From assembly GCA_900551415.1 (NCBI GenBank), contig URWB01000086.1:1-10596 (forward strand): a DNA stretch of 10,596 bases, given 5' to 3'. The translations under genes and the position numbers were made by a program. The notes under the pieces are model-generated. The model made no database searches. It saw only the letters and a list, made by a program, of their open reading frames with translations, and had not been told where the DNA came from. The number at the start of each line of letters is the position of its first letter. The first letter of the stretch is position 1. The stretch comes from an uncultured Eubacteriales bacterium. Its GTDB lineage: Bacteria; Bacillota; Clostridia; Peptostreptococcales; Anaerovoracaceae. Of the stretch, positions 7,059 to 10,596 are shown piece after piece.

Positions 7059-8201
7059 ATGAACCAAAAAGAAGTCAGAGAAATCAAAAAACGTCTGAAT
7101 CCGAAGAAGGACAGCATCAGCCGCATCTACGGCTGCTATGTCAACGCCGCCGGAGAAATCGTCACCACCCTGGATATGTCAGTCGGCCTGATGGAACAGG
7201 AGGAAGCAGAGCTTTACTTCAAATTGCTCAAAAAAACGCTTTCCGGCACCCTTGGCAAGAACCTGTTAGACATTGCGTTCAGCACTGCGCAGGTCGAAAA
7301 CAGTGATGAACATCGTCTGCTGCAGGGTCTGCGCAGCTCTCATCTGCGCGACGCGGGGCTGCGCGATGCGCTCTATCAGCGCATCATTGAATCGCTGGAT
7401 TTCGGCGAGGACAGCTATGTTATTCTGCTGGCCGCCGACTCCTACGATGTTCCATTCAAGGGCAGCGATGACGAAATTTTTGAGGAAGGCTCCGGCGAAG
7501 TCTTCGATTATATACTCTGCTGCATCTGTCCGGTCAAGGACGCCAAATCTGCCCTGCGCTACATCGCCGATGAGCATAATTTTCGCGGCGCTTCTACCGG
7601 TCACGTGCTTAGCGCGCCGGAGCTGGGCTTCCTGTTCCCGGCCTTTGACGATCGCAGCACCAACATCTACAACGCGCTGTACTACAGCCGCGGGCTGGTC
7701 GATATTCATGAAGAATTTCTCACCGGCGTCTTTCGCGCCGAAAAAGTTCCGATGTCTTCGGGTGCGCAAAAGCTCGCCTTCAGCGATGTGCTCCGCGAAT
7801 CGCTTGGCGGTGACTGCAGCTTGGACGTGGTTCGTGCCGTTCACGGAGAAATCCGCGACCGCCTGCTGCTACACAAGGAAAGCAAGAATCCCGAAGCGCC
7901 GGAGATCTGCGTTGAAGATGTCGATGATGTGCTGAAAGCCAACGGCATCTCCGAACAAAAGGTATCCGGCTTCCACGAGGCCTGCAATCGAGAGTTCGGG
8001 GAGCAGCCTGTACTCAATCCGCTTAACCTGATGGAAACAAAAAAGTTTGAAATGTCCACGCCGCAGGTCAAAATTACCGTCGATCCTGATTGTGCTGATT
8101 TGGTACGAACCGAAATCATCAACGGAAAAACCTGTATTATCATTCCGGTCGATGAGAACGTCGTCGTCAACGGCATCGATGTCAATCCACAATGTTCTTG
8201 A
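7059..8201 (+). CDS. DUF4317 family protein of unknown function
   Basis: A 380-residue soluble protein with no signal peptide or membrane segment. It belongs to the DUF4317 family, which I recognise from the N-terminus MNQKEVREIKKRLNPKKDSISRIYGCYVN form and the conserved stretch LGFLFPAFDDRSTNIYNALYYS at about 189-210. No catalytic motif is evident. It has an acidic middle (SDDEIFEEGSGE, 136-147) and a small beta-rich C-terminal segment (VKITVDPDCADLV, ending VVVNGIDV). I start it at 7059 because this gives the family's usual first residues. The ribosome site AGGA at 7041 is rather far (14 bases). An in-frame TTG at 6984 with GAGG seven bases before it would add 25 residues and cannot be ruled out. 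Its 3' end overlaps the convergent MATE gene by 20 bases. The gene is higher in G+C than the operon to its left. The family has no established function and I do not propose one. Confidence 0.85.
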   Translation: MNQKEVREIKKRLNPKKDSISRIYGCYVNAAGEIVTTLDMSVGLMEQEEAELYFKLLKKTLSGTLGKNLLDIAFSTAQVENSDEHRLLQGLRSSHLRDAGLRDALYQRIIESLDFGEDSYVILLAADSYDVPFKGSDDEIFEEGSGEVFDYILCCICPVKDAKSALRYIADEHNFRGASTGHVLSAPELGFLFPAFDDRSTNIYNALYYSRGLVDIHEEFLTGVFRAEKVPMSSGAQKLAFSDVLRESLGGDCSLDVVRAVHGEIRDRLLLHKESKNPEAPEICVEDVDDVLKANGISEQKVSGFHEACNREFGEQPVLNPLNLMETKKFEMSTPQVKITVDPDCADLVRTEIINGKTCIIIPVDENVVVNGIDVNPQCS

Positions 8202-9591
8202 TCCAGACGCCTCTTTTTACCAGCACATAGCCGACGATACACTTAATAAGGTTGGAAAGCTCCGCGAGCAGATACACAAGCTGCACCGGAATCGCAGTAA
8301 AACGAGCGAGCAGGAAAACGATCGGAATCGGAAGCACCCACATGTACGCGCTGTCAAACAAAAAAGTGACAACGGATTTTCCTCCGGCGCGCAGGGTAAA
8401 ATACGTGCCATGCACGAAGCCGTACAGCGGCTGGCAGCAGCCGGTAATAAAGATCAGCTGTGTCGCGAGCTCCTTGACGATTTCCTCTGTATTGTACATC
8501 CGCGGGAAAAATGGCGAAAGGAGGATGAGCATCGCGCCGGTAAGGAAGCAGCAGAACACCGAGAACGCGATCAACTGCTTATCCTCACGCTTCGCCTCCT
8601 CCAGCCTGCCCGCGCCAAGCATCTGTCCGATGATGATGCCGACCGAGTTTCCTAAGGATAAAAATACCACGTTAAACACATTGCTGATGGTGTTCGCGAT
8701 GTTGAACGCCGCGACAACCTCCAGCCCTCTGACGGAATAGCATTGGGTCATAAAGGTGATACCGAACGACCACATCAATTCGTTGATAAACAAAGGTAAG
8801 CCGATGGCGATAATTTGCTTCAAAAGACTCCCGGGAATCTTAAAACTGCGCAGGGCGCCCCGGATAAACGGATTCCGCGCCACATGCTTATGCGTCCAGC
8901 CTGCTACAATTGCAAGCTCTACGAAACGGGAGAGAACTGTCGCGATTGCCGCGCCGACACAGCCAAGCTCCGGCGCGCCGAGTTTGCCGAAAATCAGGAT
9001 ATAGTTAAACACCAGATTGACAAGCACCGCGATGATGCCGGCAATCATCGGAATGACCGTTTCTCCGGTTTCACGCAGCGTGCCCGAATAGCATTGGGTC
9101 AAAGCAAAGGGTAAAATTCCGATGACGATCACTTCAAGGTAAGCCTTCCCATAAGAGCGCGTCGCCTCAAGATCTCCGATACCTTCGCCCTGATGGATAA
9201 ACTGTTGGATCAAAGGTTCTCCCACAGTCAAAAAAATAACCGCGAAAATCGCCGATAATATCACGCCGAACAACAGCTTAAAACGGAAGGTATCCCGCAC
9301 CCCCTCCGAATTGCCGCTGCCGTAGAACTGCGCACCCAAAATGCCCGCGCCAGCCACCGCGCCGAAGATACAGAGATTAAAAATAAAGACCAGCTGATTG
9401 GCAATCGCCACGCCGGACATCTGCTCCGTACCCACCTGCCCGACCATGATATTGTCGAGCAGACTGACAAAATTGGTGATGCCGTTTTGAATCATGATTG
9501 GCACCGCCACCAGTAACACCTTTTTATAAAATGCTCTTGTTCCGACCAGACTGCGCAGTCCGCCGCCGGTCGATTCTTTTTTTATGTTCAT
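8182..9591 (-). CDS. MATE-family multidrug/metabolite efflux transporter
   Basis: A 469-residue inner-membrane protein with about 12 helices in two MatE repeats (multidrug and toxic compound extrusion family, NorM/DinF-like), exporting cationic drugs or metabolites in exchange for Na+ or H+. Family stretches seen: PIMIQNGITNFVSLLDNIMVG at about 31-51, GAQFYGSGN at 86-94, TLRETGETVIPM at 171-182, NYILIFG at 196-202, GAAIATVLSR at 213-222, then the second repeat from GLPLFINELMWSFG and GIIIGQMLGAG. Length is normal and both repeats look intact. The start at 9591 has GAGG five bases upstream. It converges on the DUF4317 gene, sharing 20 bases at the 3' ends, with no room for an intergenic terminator between them. 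Upstream it is separated by about 80 bases from the right end of an IS200/IS605-type element, whose insertion may have replaced or moved the gene's original promoter. The substrate is unknown. Confidence 0.93.
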   Translation of the reverse strand: MNIKKESTGGGLRSLVGTRAFYKKVLLVAVPIMIQNGITNFVSLLDNIMVGQVGTEQMSGVAIANQLVFIFNLCIFGAVAGAGILGAQFYGSGNSEGVRDTFRFKLLFGVILSAIFAVIFLTVGEPLIQQFIHQGEGIGDLEATRSYGKAYLEVIVIGILPFALTQCYSGTLRETGETVIPMIAGIIAVLVNLVFNYILIFGKLGAPELGCVGAAIATVLSRFVELAIVAGWTHKHVARNPFIRGALRSFKIPGSLLKQIIAIGLPLFINELMWSFGITFMTQCYSVRGLEVVAAFNIANTISNVFNVVFLSLGNSVGIIIGQMLGAGRLEEAKREDKQLIAFSVFCCFLTGAMLILLSPFFPRMYNTEEIVKELATQLIFITGCCQPLYGFVHGTYFTLRAGGKSVVTFLFDSAYMWVLPIPIVFLLARFTAIPVQLVYLLAELSNLIKCIVGYVLVKRGVWIKNIVD

Positions 9592-9673
9592 AATTTCCTC
9601 GTATTCGTATTACATTCGGAAGCACTTTCGAAGCGCCTCGTATTCTCCCATCACAAGCAAGGTCATTTCACCG
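9592..9673 (-). promoter_or_regulatory. Leader of the MATE gene, with a 10-base direct repeat
   Basis: Read on the minus strand, GAATACGAGG occurs twice, at 9645-9636 and 9606-9597, 39 bases apart. The second copy contains the MATE ribosome site (GAGG). Between them is a short TTCGAA-centred dyad. I see no clear -35/-10 pair. The upstream boundary at about 9673 is set by the right end of the TnpB element, so the original upstream sequence of this leader lies beyond the element, off the window. Confidence 0.35.
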
Positions 9674-9800
9674 GTGAACTACCCATTGTCTAAAGCCAAT
9701 GGGCTTCCTGCTTCATCGACCTCGTAACCTACTATCTCCACAGGCGTTAATTCGGACAGTCCCTGCCCTATTTATATTTTTTCTTATGCTATTTGTCTTA
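9674..9800 (-). ncRNA. Omega (re)RNA scaffold of TnpB at the element right end
   Basis: Downstream of and overlapping the 3' end of tnpB, the minus strand carries a sequence typical of TnpB guide RNA scaffolds: GACTGTCCGAATTAACG, then CCTGTGGAGAT, GAAGCAGGAAGCC, and the terminal hairpin with GGGTAGTTCAC. In characterised systems this RNA is cut from the tnpB message and ends in about 16 or more bases of flanking DNA that act as the guide. Here those flanking bases would begin at 9673 and read CGGTGAAATGACCTTG. The 5' limit is uncertain and may extend further into tnpB. The assignment rests on remembered similarity and position, not on a covariance search. Confidence 0.68.
9682..9703 (-). other. 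Right-end hairpin of the TnpB element
   Basis: CCCATTG (9682-9688) and CAATGGG (9697-9703) pair perfectly around an 8-base loop. The stem lies seven bases inside the presumed element end. In this transposon group such subterminal hairpins are recognised by TnpA and also form the last stem of the guide RNA scaffold. Confidence 0.7.
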
Positions 9801-10596
9801 TTCCTTCTGCCAGTATATTTTTTGCAGCATTGATATCCCTGTCATGTTCCGTTCCACATTTCGGACATATCCATCTCCTCACCGACAAATCTTTTGTGTC
9901 CGAATTCTGATACCCACAAACAGAACATATTTGGCTGCTGGCATAAAATGTATCTATTTTGATGTATTTCCTGCCATTCCATTTTGCCTTATACTCTAAC
10001 TGTCTTGTCAGCTCATACCATGATACATCACTTATGGCTTTTGCCAGATGATGATTTTTTACCATGTTTTTTATCTGCAGATTTTCTGAAACTATCACTT
10101 GATTTTCGCTGATAATCTCATGTGAAACTTTATGCAGATAATCTTTTCTGCTATTCCTTATTTTCTCATGACATAATGCTATCTTTTTCTTTGTTTTATA
10201 ATAGTTTTTACTTCTCTTTTCTTTATGTGACAGTTGCCTTTGCAGCTTTACAAGCTGTTTCTCATATTTCCTTGTAATTTTTAGATTCTCATATATCTTC
10301 CCATCGGAAGTAATACATAAATCTTTAATTCCTAAGTCTATTCCTATACGACCAGTTGTATGTACCATCTCCTTATGCTCAGTTTCCACAAGTATGGATA
10401 CATAATATTTTCCACTGGGCATTTGCGAAACGGTCGCTGACTTAATCTGTCCACTAAAATTTCTATGCAGTTTTGCTTTTACTTCCTTTAGTTTAGGCAG
10501 TTTTATCTTACCATTCTCATGATTTACTGTTATATTTCCATTTGTGTAATTTGTTGTATATGATTTATGCTTATCATGTTTGCTCTTGAATTTTGG
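9784..10596 (-). CDS. tnpB: TnpB RNA-guided nuclease, C-terminal part (5' end off the right edge)
   Basis: The frame stays open from the stop at 9784 to the last base of the window, giving 270 residues. The fragment opens PKFKSKHDKHKSYTTNYTNG, so the ATG at 10422 is internal and not the true start. TnpB is a small RNA-guided DNA endonuclease, the ancestor of Cas12, which cuts at a target flanked by a TAM and helps keep the transposon in place. Catalytic parts are all present: the RuvC-I aspartate in RIGIDLGIKD (about residue 87), the RuvC-II glutamate in IVSENLQIKNM (about 171), a four-cysteine zinc finger CSVCG...CPKCG (about 224-247), and RuvC-III in EHDRDINAAKNI (about 252-254). Members are usually about 370-400 residues, so roughly 100-130 N-terminal residues are missing from view. 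Nothing indicates decay, so an active nuclease is plausible. Confidence 0.93.
   Translation of the reverse strand, partial: PKFKSKHDKHKSYTTNYTNGNITVNHENGKIKLPKLKEVKAKLHRNFSGQIKSATVSQMPSGKYYVSILVETEHKEMVHTTGRIGIDLGIKDLCITSDGKIYENLKITRKYEKQLVKLQRQLSHKEKRSKNYYKTKKKIALCHEKIRNSRKDYLHKVSHEIISENQVIVSENLQIKNMVKNHHLAKAISDVSWYELTRQLEYKAKWNGRKYIKIDTFYASSQICSVCGYQNSDTKDLSVRRWICPKCGTEHDRDINAAKNILAEGIRQIA

Larger units (their letters stand above)
9674..10596 (-). mobile_element. IS200/IS605-type (IS1341-like) element, right part
   Basis: An AT-rich block on the minus strand comprising the C-terminal two thirds of tnpB and a conserved right end. It differs in base and codon use from the GC-richer MATE gene beside it, which suggests recent transfer. 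The right boundary is placed at 9674 because the sequence GGGTAGTTCAC, read on the minus strand, is the usual terminal motif after the end hairpin in this group. No terminal inverted repeats are expected: these elements carry subterminal hairpins and transpose as single strands by a separate TnpA Y1 transposase. The left end and any tnpA are outside the window, so I cannot say whether it is mobile on its own, mobilised in trans, or fixed. Confidence 0.8.

Noticed and set aside
6860..7126. 88-codon minus-strand frame in the divergent region
   Set aside because: It runs antisense into the DUF4317 start and across the promoter candidate, and it has no family features or ribosome site.
7266..7935. 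Long frames on both strands inside the DUF4317 gene
   Set aside because: High GC content at codon third positions creates open shadow frames. The DUF4317 frame has the conserved family sequence.
9784..10422. TnpB as a complete 212-residue protein starting at 10422
   Set aside because: The frame continues in TnpB-like sequence through to 10596, so the ATG at 10422 is an internal methionine.
1..10596. CRISPR array, tRNA or rRNA, or a multi-gene defence system
   Set aside because: I saw no regularly spaced repeats, no tRNA-like cloverleaf and no rRNA sequence. TnpB is the only nuclease and belongs to a transposon, not a defence island.

Overview
The window looks like chromosomal DNA of an anaerobic Firmicute, probably a Clostridia-class gut or sediment anaerobe that ferments amino acids. 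This is an inference from four things: a DUF4317 protein (a family I know mainly from Clostridia), strong AGGAG-type ribosome binding sites, NhaC plus YfcC carriers, and a TnpB with clostridial-type sequence. I cannot name the species.

Region 1 (1-6805, minus strand) is a run of five closely spaced genes. In transcription order they are an EamA/DMT metabolite exporter (6805-5831), a YtcJ-type amidohydrolase (5859-4252, overlapping the exporter by 29 bases), a stand-alone homoserine dehydrogenase (4202-3189), a YfcC-family carrier (2986-1577) and an NhaC-family antiporter (1537-47). A possible sixth gene starts on the last base of the nhaC stop codon and runs off the left edge. The genes fit a small-molecule module: import or export of an amino-acid-like compound, hydrolysis of an amide or related bond, oxidoreduction of homoserine or a homoserine-like compound, and cation exchange. 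The actual substrate cannot be read from the sequence. The only sizeable gap, 2987-3188, is dense in inverted repeats and is the most likely internal control point.

Region 2 (6806-7058) is a divergent intergenic region with a plausible plus-strand promoter. Region 3 (7059-9591) holds a DUF4317 protein of unknown function (+) and a MATE-family efflux transporter (-), which converge tail to tail with a 20-base overlap. By eye this part is richer in G+C than the flanks.

Region 4 (9674-10596) is the right part of an AT-rich IS200/IS605-type (IS1341-like) element on the minus strand. It has the C-terminal 270 residues of a TnpB RNA-guided nuclease with its RuvC and zinc-finger motifs intact, followed by a conserved right end that should encode the omega (re)RNA scaffold. 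The left end, and any tnpA, lie beyond the window. The element lies just upstream of the MATE gene, so its presumed guide matches the MATE leader region.

I see no rRNA, tRNA, CRISPR array, phage gene or clearly new system. The points most worth a second look are the TnpB right end and inferred guide, the dyad-rich leader before the YfcC carrier, and the unusual gene partnership of the homoserine dehydrogenase.
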